A stretch of DNA of 64,000 nt, taken from the NCBI RefSeq assembly GCF_900090195.1, contig NZ_LT607803.1, forward strand, positions 4,056,229-4,120,228. The letters are read 5' to 3'. This DNA is from Variovorax sp. HW608 (GTDB lineage Bacteria; Pseudomonadota; Gammaproteobacteria; Burkholderiales; Burkholderiaceae_C). The position numbers and the translations under genes are program-made. Below the pieces are notes generated by a model, which had not been told where the DNA came from, made no database searches, and saw only the letters and a program-made list of their open reading frames with translations. This document shows positions 49,252 to 57,842 of this stretch, piece after piece (the first letter of the stretch is position 1; every line of letters begins with the position of its first letter).

Positions 49252-49866
49252 TCAATGGACACTCCCGATCGCGTCCTGCAGCGGAAGCCGCAGGGTGATG
49301 CCCAGGCTGCCCAGCGGCGACGGCGCCGAGTAGATGCGGCCCCGGTGCTCGGACACGATCTGCGTGCACAGGGCGACGCTCGCCGCCGCATCGCCGTCGT
49401 CATTCCGCGCTGCGGTCGCGCTGGCCGCGGCGTCGAAGCAGCGCGCCAGACGCGGCTCGCCGGCGCCGGGCGCGGCGTCCATGAAGTTGACGACCGCATG
49501 CGTGCCTTCGACGCGGCCAAGCACGCGCAAGGTGCTGCCGGCCTGCATGGCGCGGCACGCGAGATCGACGATGTGCGCGAAGACCTCCTGCATGCCCGAG
49601 TGGTCGAGCAGCACGGGCAGCGGGTCGCTCGGGAGCATCATCTCCAGCGCCATGCCGGCGGACTGGAGTCGGGCCCGCAGCGATTCCGACATCTGGCCCA
49701 GCAGTTGGCGGATGTCGGCGTGATGCTGTGGGCGGCGGGCGGCGCGCATCGGCGCCGGCTGGGCGGCTCGCGGCGTGCGCTCACCGGTGCGCGCGGGAAG
49801 CGTGCGCCAGAATGCGTAGAGCAGGAAGGCGGCGGAGACGGCGACGCTGATCGGGGCGGCGTTCAT
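49252..49866 (-). CDS. Membrane-anchored degenerate histidine-kinase-like ATPase-domain protein
   Basis: A 204-residue protein with one N-terminal membrane segment (about 5-20), a basic linker, and a region resembling the ATP-binding half of a histidine kinase. QEVFAHIVDLACRAM aligns with an N-box (Asn lost), and the end HRGRIYSAPSPLGSLGITLR is close to the last strands of the neighbouring kinase (GGSIEAAPSPLGGLRLTVIL). There is no H-box histidine region, no DxGxG and no GxGxG. It looks like a pseudokinase or kinase remnant and may modulate the adjacent two-component system. The ATG at 49866 lacks a clear Shine-Dalgarno; a TTG nine bases upstream is the alternative. Confidence 0.65.
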   Translation of the reverse strand: MNAAPISVAVSAAFLLYAFWRTLPARTGERTPRAAQPAPMRAARRPQHHADIRQLLGQMSESLRARLQSAGMALEMMLPSDPLPVLLDHSGMQEVFAHIVDLACRAMQAGSTLRVLGRVEGTHAVVNFMDAAPGAGEPRLARCFDAAASATAARNDDGDAAASVALCTQIVSEHRGRIYSAPSPLGSLGITLRLPLQDAIGSVH

Positions 49867-50090
49867 GCAGTGCAACTGTTGTTGTGATGCATCGGATTAA
49901 CGCCTGCCGAAGGCTTTTTCGCAACAACGCCCGGACGCGACGCCCGGCCTTCAAGATGTCTCCTCAATCCGGGTTCATGGAGGAGGAGATCCGCGATGCG
50001 TGCTGCCGCAGTCTGAAGGCCGTGGATCTCAGCGGTTGCGAACTCTACACCTCGTGGTGAGAAGATTCGCGAACCGACAAGGGAAACTCA

Positions 50091-50993
50091 ATGAAGATTG
50101 CAGTGATGGGCGCCGGCGCGGTCGGCTGCTACTACGGCGGCATGCTGGCGCGCGCCGGCCATCCGGTGACGCTGATCGGCAGGCCGCAGCATGTCGAGGC
50201 GATCCGCCGCGACGGGCTTCTGCTCGATACGCTCGGCTTCAAGGAGCGTGTCCGGCTCGACGCCAGCACCGAGGTCGGCGCGGTGCAGGGGGCGGATCTG
50301 GTCCTCTTCTGCGTCAAGTCCACCGACACCGAAATCGCCGCCGATGAGATGAAGCCGCACCTGGAGCCCGGCGCGGTGGTGCTCACGCTGCAGAACGGCG
50401 TCGACAACGCCGAGCGCTTGCAGGCGCGTCTGTCGCAGGTGGTCGCGCCCACCGTGGTGTACGTGGCCACCGAGATGGCCGGCCCGGGCCACCTCAGGCA
50501 CCACGGGCGCGGCGAGCTGGTCATCGCGCCGACCGCTCAGAGCGATGACATCGCGAAGACCTTCGCAGAGGCGGGCATTCCGACGCAGGTGTCCGACAAC
50601 GTGATCGGCGCGCTGTGGATGAAGCTGATCCTGAACTGCGCCTACAACGCGCTGTCGGCGATCTCGCAGCTGCCCTACGGCCGCGTGGTGCCCGGCGAGG
50701 GCGTGGAAGGCGTGATGCGCGACGTGGTGCAGGAATGCCTCGCGGTCGCGCAGGCCGGCGGCGTCAGGCTGCCCGGCGATGCATGGCAGGCGGTCGCCGG
50801 CCTCGTGCAGACGATGCCGACGCAGTACTCGTCCACCGCGCAGGACCTCGCGCGCGGCAAGCGCACCGAGATCGACCATCTCAACGGCTACGTGATGCGC
50901 AGGGGCGAATCACTCGGCGTGGCGACGCCGGTCAACCGCACGCTGTTCGCGCTCGTCAAGCTGATCGAGGCGCGCCAGGCGAGGCCCGCCTGA
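50091..50993 (+). CDS. panE: 2-dehydropantoate 2-reductase (ketopantoate reductase family)
   Basis: NADPH-dependent reductase of 300 residues. It shows the N-terminal Rossmann motif MGAGAVGCYYGGMLARAG (6-23), FCVKSTDTE, TLQNGVDN, and the C-terminal catalytic-lysine block ALWMKLILNCAYNALSAI with the later GKRTEIDHLNGYV signature. PanE makes pantoate for CoA synthesis, but genomes of this group usually hold several paralogues and this one has no pantothenate genes nearby, so the symbol is tentative. AGGG precedes the ATG. It converges on the flavin monooxygenase gene. Confidence 0.85.
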   Translation: MKIAVMGAGAVGCYYGGMLARAGHPVTLIGRPQHVEAIRRDGLLLDTLGFKERVRLDASTEVGAVQGADLVLFCVKSTDTEIAADEMKPHLEPGAVVLTLQNGVDNAERLQARLSQVVAPTVVYVATEMAGPGHLRHHGRGELVIAPTAQSDDIAKTFAEAGIPTQVSDNVIGALWMKLILNCAYNALSAISQLPYGRVVPGEGVEGVMRDVVQECLAVAQAGGVRLPGDAWQAVAGLVQTMPTQYSSTAQDLARGKRTEIDHLNGYVMRRGESLGVATPVNRTLFALVKLIEARQARPA

Positions 50994-51005
50994 GCGCCGG
51001 CGGCT

Positions 51006-52583
51006 TCATTCCTCGGAGGACGGCGGCACGTACCAGCGCGTGGCGATGAGTTCGGGCTCGTCGTGCGCCTGCAGGCGGTCCCAGTGGCGGTCCGCGTCCT
51101 CGACGAAGAGATCGCGCGCGATCCCTTGCGCGAGCCGCGTGGCGCCGATCGCGAGGCCCGGGATGTCGCCGGCCAGCGCGCCGTGGCTCATGGTCGCGCC
51201 CCAGTTGAAGAGGCGCATGCGCGCCAGCGCCGAGGCCTGCGGATGCGCCGGATCGGCGCCGCGCAGTTCGAAGCCCGCGCCCAGGTACGGAAAGCGCGCG
51301 GGCTCGGGGTGGCGCTCGGCCTCGTCGGCCGAGATGTGGTTGGCCCAGGTGTCGATCTGCGCCATGTAGGCCGCGATCTCCGGCCGATCGATCAGGTCGA
51401 CGTCGAAGCCGGTGCCGAAGATCACCGCGTCGAAGCGCTCCATGCCGCCGTTGGGCAGGGTGACGGTCACGCCGTCCTCGTCCGGCGCGACGTCGACCCA
51501 CGGCGTGCCGAGCCGCAGCAGGAAGGCGTCGTGCGCGTCGCAGCGCCGCACGGTTTCCCAGGGCGGCGGAACCTGCTCGTCGAAGATGTAGGTGTAGACC
51601 CGCCACTTGCGCGGATCGTCGAGCCCCTCGAAGCCGCGCAGGAAGCCGTGCGTCGATGCGGCCTTGCTCTTGTTGACCTGCGGCAGGTGCGCGCGGCGCG
51701 CGAACAGCGTGACGTTGGCGGCGCCCGCTTCGAGCGCGCAGGCCGCGTTGTCGAAGGCCGAGGCGCCGGCGCCGAGCACGCCGATGCGGCAGCCTTCCCA
51801 GCTCGCGAAGTCGATCGCATCGGCGGAATGGAAGACGCGCCCGGCCGCCAGCGGATCGCCCGGCCTGAGCGAGGGAAAGTCGGGCCAGCGCGGCGCGCCG
51901 CTGCCGTCGCGCCCCAGCGCCAGCACGAGTTGGCGCGTGCGGACCGTTTCGCGCCGGCCATCGGCATGTTCCAGTTCGATGTGGAGCAGCCGGCCGTCGT
52001 CCGAATGCGAGACCGAATTCAGCGACACGCCGTTCTCGACCGGAAGCCCGACCGTGTCGCGCACCCACAGCAGATAGTCGCGCCAGTCGACGCGGCCGAT
52101 CTTGTGCAGCGCCTGCCAGCCGGGTGCCCCCAGTCCGGAGGTCGCCGCGCCTTCGCCGTGCTGTGCCTCGTACCAGGCGCGAAAGCTGAGCGACGGCAGG
52201 CCCAGCTCGGGCCCGCCGATGTGCTTGGGGCTGCGCAGCGTGAGCATGCGCGCGTAGGTGCCCCACGGGCCTTCCTCGCCGCGCGCGGCGCGGTCGATCA
52301 CGCGGATGTTCGTGACGCCTTCGCGGCGCAGCGCGTAGGCGGCGGTCTGTCCGCACATGCCGGCGCCGGCCACCAGCACGTCGAGCACCGGCGACTGCGC
52401 CGTGGCCGATTCGGCCGGCAGGACCCAGGCGGGCGGCGGCACGTTGATGCGCTCGAGATCGGCGCGCGCCTGCGCGGCCAGGCGGTCGAGCGCCTCGGTG
52501 TGGCGCGGGCTGGCGGCGAATTGCAGCGGGACCGCGGGCAGCGCTTCGGCGTTCGGGATGAAAGCGGGGTCTTGGGAAGCCAT
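51006..52583 (-). CDS. FAD/NAD(P)-binding monooxygenase (flavin-containing type)
   Basis: Flavoprotein oxidase/monooxygenase of 525 residues. A ~65-residue N-terminal region precedes the FAD motif VLVAGAGMCGQTAAYALRRE (glycines 73-78). Then come LRSPKHIGGPELGLPSLSFR, the NADP-binding motif IGVLGAGASAFDNAACALEA and the late DAVIFGTGFDVDL block, as in class B flavin monooxygenases and lysine/ornithine hydroxylase relatives. The substrate is unknown. It is divergent from the DsbA-like isomerase gene, with 21 bp between the two start codons. Confidence 0.88.
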   Translation of the reverse strand: MASQDPAFIPNAEALPAVPLQFAASPRHTEALDRLAAQARADLERINVPPPAWVLPAESATAQSPVLDVLVAGAGMCGQTAAYALRREGVTNIRVIDRAARGEEGPWGTYARMLTLRSPKHIGGPELGLPSLSFRAWYEAQHGEGAATSGLGAPGWQALHKIGRVDWRDYLLWVRDTVGLPVENGVSLNSVSHSDDGRLLHIELEHADGRRETVRTRQLVLALGRDGSGAPRWPDFPSLRPGDPLAAGRVFHSADAIDFASWEGCRIGVLGAGASAFDNAACALEAGAANVTLFARRAHLPQVNKSKAASTHGFLRGFEGLDDPRKWRVYTYIFDEQVPPPWETVRRCDAHDAFLLRLGTPWVDVAPDEDGVTVTLPNGGMERFDAVIFGTGFDVDLIDRPEIAAYMAQIDTWANHISADEAERHPEPARFPYLGAGFELRGADPAHPQASALARMRLFNWGATMSHGALAGDIPGLAIGATRLAQGIARDLFVEDADRHWDRLQAHDEPELIATRWYVPPSSEE

Positions 52584-52604
52584 CGCGTGAAGATAATCCA
52601 GATC

Positions 52605-53240
52605 ATGATCGCGCTCGACTGCTACTACAGCTTGTCCTCTCCCTGGGCCTACCTCGGCGGCCCCCAGCTCCAGGACATCGTGCGTCGCCACCATGTGAAG
52701 CTCACGCTCAAGCCCTACGACTTCCAGGCGGTGGTGCCGCAGACCGGCGGCATTCCGCTCAAGACCCGACCCGAAGCGCGCCGGAGCTATCACGCGCTCG
52801 AGCTCGCGCGCTGGCGCGAGCACCTGGGCATGCCGCTCACGCTCGAACCGGCGCACTATCCGAAGGGCGCGCCGGCCGATCCCGACTGGAACAAGTACGC
52901 CGGCTGGATGGTGATCGCCGCCCAGCTCCAGGGCCTCGATGCCCAGCCCTTGTCCCATGCGCTGCTGCGCGCCTTGTGGGCGGAAGAGCGCGACACCTCG
53001 GACGCCGCGGTCCGCATCGCGGTCGCCGACGAGAACGGCTATGACGGCACGGCACTGCAGGCGCAGGAACGGACGGCGCAGACCCAGGCCGCCTACCGCG
53101 CGTACACCGCCGAGGCGGCGGACCGGGGCGTTTTCGGCGCGCCGATCTACATCCTGGGCGGCGAGCGCTTCTGGGGGCAGGACCGGCTGGTGTTCCTCGA
53201 TCGCGCGCTCGACCGGCTCCGCGCCCCGCGCGGCGCATAG
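52605..53240 (+). CDS. DsbA-family 2-hydroxychromene-2-carboxylate isomerase-like protein
   Basis: Thioredoxin-fold (GST-kappa-like) protein of 211 residues. The N-terminal CYYSLSSPWAYLGGPQL matches the serine-containing active loop of 2-hydroxychromene-2-carboxylate isomerases, and RGVFGAPIYILGGERFWGQD is the conserved C-terminal motif. The natural role outside naphthalene degraders is unclear; glutathione-dependent isomerisation is the family activity. It starts 21 bp from the divergent flavin monooxygenase, so the two may share a promoter region and pathway. dapF follows after 27 bp. Confidence 0.88.
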   Translation: MIALDCYYSLSSPWAYLGGPQLQDIVRRHHVKLTLKPYDFQAVVPQTGGIPLKTRPEARRSYHALELARWREHLGMPLTLEPAHYPKGAPADPDWNKYAGWMVIAAQLQGLDAQPLSHALLRALWAEERDTSDAAVRIAVADENGYDGTALQAQERTAQTQAAYRAYTAEAADRGVFGAPIYILGGERFWGQDRLVFLDRALDRLRAPRGA

Positions 53241-53267
53241 TCGCAGGCGCCAGCAGATAATTCCCCG

Positions 53268-54143
53268 ATGCGAATCCGCTTCACCAAGATGCAGGGCGCC
53301 GGCAACGACTTCGTCGTGCTGGACGAGACCCGCGGTCCGCTCGGCCTGGGGCCGGCGCAATACCGCTTCCTGGCCGACCGCCATTTCGGCGTCGGCGCCG
53401 ACCAGATCCTGTCGGTACGGCCGTCGCCGGGCGAAGGCGTCGACTTCCAGTACGTGATCCACAACGCCGACGGCGGCGAGGTCGAGCAGTGCGGCAACGG
53501 TGCGCGCTGCTTCATGCGCTTCGTGCACGAGCACGGCCTCACGCCCAAGCAGACGGTGCGCGTGCAGACGCTTTCCGGCGTCATCGAGCCGCGCATGGGC
53601 GCCGACGGCCGCGTGACCGTGGACATGGGCGCGCCGATCTTCGAGCCCGCGCGCGTTCCCTTCGACACCGCCGGGCTCACCCCGCTGCACGAAAACGGCT
53701 GGCACAAGTGGCATCTGGCGCTCGGCACGCATGCCGACAGCGCGATCGTCTCGGTCGCGGTGCTGTCGATGGGCAATCCGCATGCGGTGCAGCTGGTCGA
53801 CAACGTCGACACCGCGCCGGTGGCCAAGCAGGGGCCGCTGATCGAGCACCATCCGCGCTTTCCGCAGCGGGTCAATGCCGGCTTCATGCAGGTGGTCGAC
53901 CGCTCGCAGGTGCGGCTGCGCGTCTTCGAGCGCGGCGCGGGCGAAACGCTGGCCTGCGGCACCGGCGCCTGCGCGGCGGTGGTGGCCGGCATCCGGCTCG
54001 GCCTGCTCGAATCGCGCGTGGATGTCGAGACGCGCGGCGGCCTGCTGACCATCGAATGGGCCGGCGACGGCGCGCCGGTGCTGATGACCGGCCCCGCGAT
54101 CACCGTGTTCGAAGGCGACATCGAAGTCCCGGACCTGCCATGA
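53268..54143 (+). CDS. dapF: Diaminopimelate epimerase
   Basis: Cofactor-free epimerase that converts LL- to meso-diaminopimelate for lysine and peptidoglycan. The 291 residues show [20 protein letters not shown] at the start and both catalytic cysteines: Cys75 in [11 protein letters not shown] and Cys230 in [11 protein letters not shown]. The stop overlaps the ATG of the DUF484 gene as ATGA. The order dapF, DUF484, xerC is a widely conserved proteobacterial neighbourhood. Confidence 0.97.
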   Translation: MRIRFTKMQGAGNDFVVLDETRGPLGLGPAQYRFLADRHFGVGADQILSVRPSPGEGVDFQYVIHNADGGEVEQCGNGARCFMRFVHEHGLTPKQTVRVQTLSGVIEPRMGADGRVTVDMGAPIFEPARVPFDTAGLTPLHENGWHKWHLALGTHADSAIVSVAVLSMGNPHAVQLVDNVDTAPVAKQGPLIEHHPRFPQRVNAGFMQVVDRSQVRLRVFERGAGETLACGTGACAAVVAGIRLGLLESRVDVETRGGLLTIEWAGDGAPVLMTGPAITVFEGDIEVPDLP

Positions 54144-54829
54144 AGAATTTCAACCAAGACGTCATGAACCCGATCACCGAAGACGACATCGCCAACTACC
54201 TGTCGAACACCCCGGACTTCTTCGAGCGCCACGCGCAGCTGCTGGGCCAGGTGCAGCTCACCAGCCCGCACGGCAATCGCGCGGTCAGCCTGCAGGAGCG
54301 GCAGGCCGAGATGCTGCGCGAGAAGATCAAGGCGCTGGAGCACCGCATCATGGACATGGTGCGCCACGGCACCGAGAACGGCGTGACGGCCGACCGGCTC
54401 CAGCGCTGGACGCGCGCGCTGCTGACCACGCGCGATCCGCGCCACCTTCCCGTGGAGATCGCCTCGCAACTGCAGAGTCTCTTCCTGGTGCCGCAAGCCG
54501 CCATCAAGGTCTGGGATTGCGACAGCGCCTACTTCAACGAGGCCTACACGCAATCGGTGAGCGACGACGTGAAGACGCTCGTGACTTCGCTGACTGCGCC
54601 GTATTGCGGCCTGAACTCCGGCTTCGAGGCGGCCAACTGGCTGGCCGAGCCGCAGGCCGCGGTGTCGATCGCGCTGATCCCGCTGCGCGACGCGCCCGAG
54701 TCGCCGGCTTTCGGCCTGCTGGTGCTCGCCTCGCCGGATGCGCAGCGCTACAACGCCGAGATGGGCACCGACTTCCTGGAGCGCATCGCCGAGCTCGCCT
54801 CGAGCGCGCTGTCGCGGCTGCGGTCTTGA
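54140..54829 (+). CDS. DUF484 (GAF-like) protein
   Basis: A 229-residue protein of the DUF484 family that accompanies dapF and xerC in many proteobacteria. An N-terminal helical part [20 protein letters not shown] is followed by [20 protein letters not shown] (coiled coil) and a GAF-like domain (about 85-225) ending [16 protein letters not shown]. The function is not established. Its TGA overlaps the TTG start of the YdcF-like gene. Confidence 0.92.
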   Translation: MKNFNQDVMNPITEDDIANYLSNTPDFFERHAQLLGQVQLTSPHGNRAVSLQERQAEMLREKIKALEHRIMDMVRHGTENGVTADRLQRWTRALLTTRDPRHLPVEIASQLQSLFLVPQAAIKVWDCDSAYFNEAYTQSVSDDVKTLVTSLTAPYCGLNSGFEAANWLAEPQAAVSIALIPLRDAPESPAFGLLVLASPDAQRYNAEMGTDFLERIAELASSALSRLRS

Positions 54830-55434
54830 GTCCTGCGCTTCGGCGCGGCCTGTGGGGCGCGCTGCTGGTCTTCCTCGTCGGCTATCTCTCGATCTCGGTC
54901 ATGGTCTGGCGGCATGCGCGCGAGGTGCTCGCGCATCCGCCGCAGCGCGCGGCCGATGCGGCGCTGGTGCTCGGCAACCGGGCCTATCGCGACGGCAAAC
55001 CCAATCCCTGCCTGACCGGCCGCGTCGATGCCGGCATTGCGCTCGCGAAGGCGGGGCTCGTGCAGAAGCTGGTCCTCAGTGGCGGCATGGACAGTGAAGA
55101 CGGGCGCATCGAAGCCGAAGTCATGGAGCGGCATGCGCGCTCGGCCGGCTACGCCGGTCCGCTCTTGCTGGAGCCGCGCTCGCAGACCACGCTCGAAAAC
55201 CTGTCGATGTCCGGCCCGCTGATGCAGGCGGCGGGGGTGCAGAGCGTGATCATCGTCACCGAGCCCTATCACCTGTGGCGTGCCGAGCGCCTGGTCAGAG
55301 GATCCGGCTTCGACCGGATCTTCGACGTGCAATATGCCGCCGCGCGGACTTCCTGCTGGCAGCGCTGGGGCATGGTGTTCAAGGGTGCGTTGCGCGAGCC
55401 CTTCGCGATCGTCAAGAATTCCGTGCATTTCTAG
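54826..55434 (+). CDS. YdcF-like DUF218 membrane protein, probable TTG start
   Basis: A 202-residue protein with one N-terminal membrane helix (about 8-27) and a DUF218/YdcF domain: AADAALVLGNRAYRDGKPNP, LVLSGG, EPRSQTTLENLSMSG and VTEPYHLWRAERL. Relatives include SanA/ElyC, linked to envelope function. The proposed start is TTG at 54826, overlapping the previous stop as TTGA, because it alone includes the whole membrane helix. The first ATG (54899) would cut into it. XerC follows 13 bp later and replaces the usual direct dapF-DUF484-xerC spacing. Confidence 0.8.
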   Translation: MSPALRRGLWGALLVFLVGYLSISVMVWRHAREVLAHPPQRAADAALVLGNRAYRDGKPNPCLTGRVDAGIALAKAGLVQKLVLSGGMDSEDGRIEAEVMERHARSAGYAGPLLLEPRSQTTLENLSMSGPLMQAAGVQSVIIVTEPYHLWRAERLVRGSGFDRIFDVQYAAARTSCWQRWGMVFKGALREPFAIVKNSVHF

Positions 55435-55447
55435 CGCGGAGATCTGC

Positions 55448-56431
55448 GTGCTGATTGAAAAGTACCTCGAATACGTGCGCGTCGAGCGCCGCCTCGCCGC
55501 GCGTACGGTGGATCTCTACGCCATCCATCTGAAGGCGCTCGCCGAGAAGGCGGAGGCGGCCGGGCTTGCGCTCGACACGGTGCAGACCGCGCACGTGCGG
55601 CGCTGGATGGCCCAGCTCCACAGCGCCGGGCGCGAGTCGCGCGGCATTGCGCTGGTGCTGTCGTGCTGGCGCAGCTTCTATCGCTGGCTCGGCAATGAGG
55701 GGCTGGTGGGTTCGAATCCGGTGCAGGACGTCCACGCGCCGAAGGCGGAGCGGCCGCTGCCGAAGGCGCTCGCGGTCGACGACGCCGTCCGGCTCGCGGA
55801 ACTCCACGACGCGGAAGCCGACCCTTGGGCCGAGGCGCGCGACCGCGCCATCGTCGAGCTTCTCTACGGCTGCGGCCTGCGGGTCGGCGAGCTGACCGGC
55901 CTGGACGCGCGGCCGAGTCCCGCGGCGCGCGGCTGGGTCGATCTCGAATCGGCCGAAGCCAACGTGCTCGGCAAGGGCGGCAAGCGCCGCCTCGTGCCGG
56001 TCGGCAGCAAGGCCGCCGAAGCCCTGCGCGCATGGCTCGCGGTGCGGGACGACTGTCCGGCCATCGAAGCGGCGCGGCTCTGCAATCCCGAAAGCGCGGC
56101 CGCCCTCTTCATCGGCCGCAACGGCCTGCGCTTCTCGGCGCAGTCGGTCTGGAAGCAACTGCGCCAGCGCAGCCTGAAAGCCGGCCTCGCGGTGCCGGTG
56201 CACCCCCACATGCTGCGGCATTCCTTCGCAAGCCACGTGCTGCAGTCGAGCAGCGACCTGCGCGCGGTGCAGGAACTGCTCGGGCACGCGAACATCTCGA
56301 CCACGCAGGTCTACACGCGGCTGGATTTCCAGCATCTCGCGCGGGCCTATGACGCCGCCCATCCCAGGGCGCGCGCCCGCGATGAGCAGAAGCCCGCGGA
56401 CGAAAGAAAGATCAAGAGCAGCAAACCATGA
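55448..56431 (+). CDS. xerC: Tyrosine recombinase XerC
   Basis: Site-specific recombinase acting with XerD at dif to resolve chromosome dimers. The 327 residues hold an N-terminal SAM-like core-binding domain (about 1-90) and the catalytic set Arg145 (GCGLRVGEL), Lys176 or Lys179 (GKGGKRR), His254 and Arg257 (HPHMLRHSFASH), His280 (ELLGHANIS) and nucleophile Tyr289 (TTQVYTRL). The start is GTG with GGAG 7 bp upstream. Its context and full motif set point to the housekeeping enzyme, not a phage integrase. The stop overlaps the methyltransferase ATG. Confidence 0.96.
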   Translation: MLIEKYLEYVRVERRLAARTVDLYAIHLKALAEKAEAAGLALDTVQTAHVRRWMAQLHSAGRESRGIALVLSCWRSFYRWLGNEGLVGSNPVQDVHAPKAERPLPKALAVDDAVRLAELHDAEADPWAEARDRAIVELLYGCGLRVGELTGLDARPSPAARGWVDLESAEANVLGKGGKRRLVPVGSKAAEALRAWLAVRDDCPAIEAARLCNPESAAALFIGRNGLRFSAQSVWKQLRQRSLKAGLAVPVHPHMLRHSFASHVLQSSSDLRAVQELLGHANISTTQVYTRLDFQHLARAYDAAHPRARARDEQKPADERKIKSSKP

Positions 56432-57630
56432 AAGTCCTCCGTCTTCGGCCCGGCAAGGAGCGCTCGCTGCAGCGGCGCCATCCCTGGGTCTTCGAATCCG
56501 CCATCGCCAAGGGCGGTGGCGACGCGGGCGAGACCGTGCGCATCGAATCGGCCGAGGGCAAGTTCCTCGCCTGGGCGGCGTTCAGTCCGAACTCCAAGAT
56601 CCGCGCGCGGGCCTGGAGCTTCGATGAAAGGCAGCGCATCGATGCCGCGTTCCTTGCCGCGCGGGTCGCGAGCGCGGCCCGGGCCCGGAGCCTCTTCGAT
56701 CTGCCAAGCGACGGCGTGCGCCTCGTCCATGGCGAGGCCGACGGGTTGCCGGGGCTGATCGTCGACCGCTACGGCGACACGCTGGTGGCGCAGTTTCTCT
56801 CGGCCGGCGTGGAGCGCTGGAAGAGCATCCTGGCGGATGCCTTGCTCGCGGCCACCGGCTTGGCGAAGCTCTACGAGCGCTCCGACGCCAGCGGCCGCGA
56901 GCGCGAAGGGCTGCCGCCGGTCACCGGCTGGCTGCGCGGCAGCGGCGAGACCGAGCTCACGATCCGCGAGCACGAATGGCGCCTTAGCCTCGACATCGCA
57001 ACCGGCCACAAGACCGGCTTCTACCTGGACCAGCGCGACAGCCGCAAGCGCTTTGCAGAACTGGCGGCGCGGCGCCGGTTCAGGCGCGTGCTCAACTGCT
57101 TCTGCTACACGGGCGGGTTCACGGTCGCCGCGCTGGCGGGGCTGAAGGCGGCCGGGGCGGTCGAAGGGGCCGAGCTCATTTCCATCGATTCGTCGCTGCC
57201 GGCGCTCGAACGGGCGCGGGCGCACCTGGCGCTCAACGGTTTCGACGCTGCCCGGGCCGAATTCCAGGACGCCGACGTCAATGCCTCGCTGCGCCGCTTC
57301 GTGGACGAGGGCCGGACCTTCGATGCCATCGTGCTCGACCCGCCCAAGTTCGCGCCGACCGTCGCCCATGCCGAGCGGGCCGCGCGCGCCTACAAGGACC
57401 TCAACCGGCAGGCCTTCAAGCTGCTCGCGCCGGGCGGGCACCTGCTGACTTTCTCGTGCTCCGGCGGCATCGGTGCCGATCTGTTCCACAAGATCGTGGC
57501 CTCGGCGGGCATCGATGCCGGGGTGGACGGCTACATCACCGAGCGCCTCGGCGCCGCGCCCGACCACCCCATGACCATCGAGTTCCCGGAAGGCGAATAC
57601 TTGAAAGGCCTGGTGGTGGTGCGCAAATAG
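56428..57630 (+). CDS. rlmI: Class I SAM-dependent rRNA methyltransferase (RlmI-like)
   Basis: Predicted 23S rRNA m5C methyltransferase of 400 residues. An N-terminal PUA domain (about 1-75, RPGKERSLQRRHPWVFESAI) and a central EEHGD-type domain precede the Rossmann methyltransferase: RVLNCFCYTGGFTVAALAGL (motif I), ISIDSS, FDAIVLDPPKFAPT (catalytic region) and LLTFSCSGGIGADLF with the catalytic-type cysteine. It starts at an ATGA overlap with xerC. The symbol follows the RlmI (YccW) group and is moderately certain. Confidence 0.9.
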   Translation: MKVLRLRPGKERSLQRRHPWVFESAIAKGGGDAGETVRIESAEGKFLAWAAFSPNSKIRARAWSFDERQRIDAAFLAARVASAARARSLFDLPSDGVRLVHGEADGLPGLIVDRYGDTLVAQFLSAGVERWKSILADALLAATGLAKLYERSDASGREREGLPPVTGWLRGSGETELTIREHEWRLSLDIATGHKTGFYLDQRDSRKRFAELAARRRFRRVLNCFCYTGGFTVAALAGLKAAGAVEGAELISIDSSLPALERARAHLALNGFDAARAEFQDADVNASLRRFVDEGRTFDAIVLDPPKFAPTVAHAERAARAYKDLNRQAFKLLAPGGHLLTFSCSGGIGADLFHKIVASAGIDAGVDGYITERLGAAPDHPMTIEFPEGEYLKGLVVVRK

Positions 57631-57720
57631 CAAATGGCGTTTGACCCTGGCGCAGCGGGGCCGGGCGGCCGTCGCTAAACTTTCCGTTTTTCACAACCAC
57701 CAGCTTCGCCACAACTTCTG

Positions 57721-57834
57721 AAACTGGCCCGACCCGGGCCAGGGCACCCGCGGAACCGGCTTTGCCGGGCCGCCGGGTGCGCCCCCGGAGAGGGGGTGCA
57801 GAGCCACACGAAGTGGGCGAGGCTGGGGGAGATT
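57721..57834 (-). repeat. Interspersed intergenic repeat, copy 3 of 3
   Basis: Reverse complement of the element at 27975-28090, near-identical over about 110 bp and including the CCCCCTCTCCGGGGG core and GCCGGGTGC-type hairpin arm. It fills the gap between rlmI and the COG0523 gene and ends 9 bp before that gene's ATG, so it must supply or replace the leader. Confidence 0.88.
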
Positions 57835-57842
57835 TCATACTT

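Noticed and set aside
48791..49333. Plus-strand frame over the kinase upstream region
   Set aside because: Gly/Arg-rich, overlaps the kinase N-terminus in antisense and has no ribosome site.
51006..53852. Extension of the flavin monooxygenase frame across the isomerase and dapF genes
   Set aside because: Antisense to two conserved genes; the monooxygenase homology begins at 52583.
55448..56431. Phage or integron integrase
   Set aside because: The gene lies in the dapF-DUF484 neighbourhood and has the length and motifs of housekeeping XerC; no attachment site or phage genes are near.
57762..57842. Upstream coding extension of the COG0523 GTPase
   Set aside because: It is the translated intergenic repeat also found at 27975 and 41011; the family starts at MALIPATILTGFLG.
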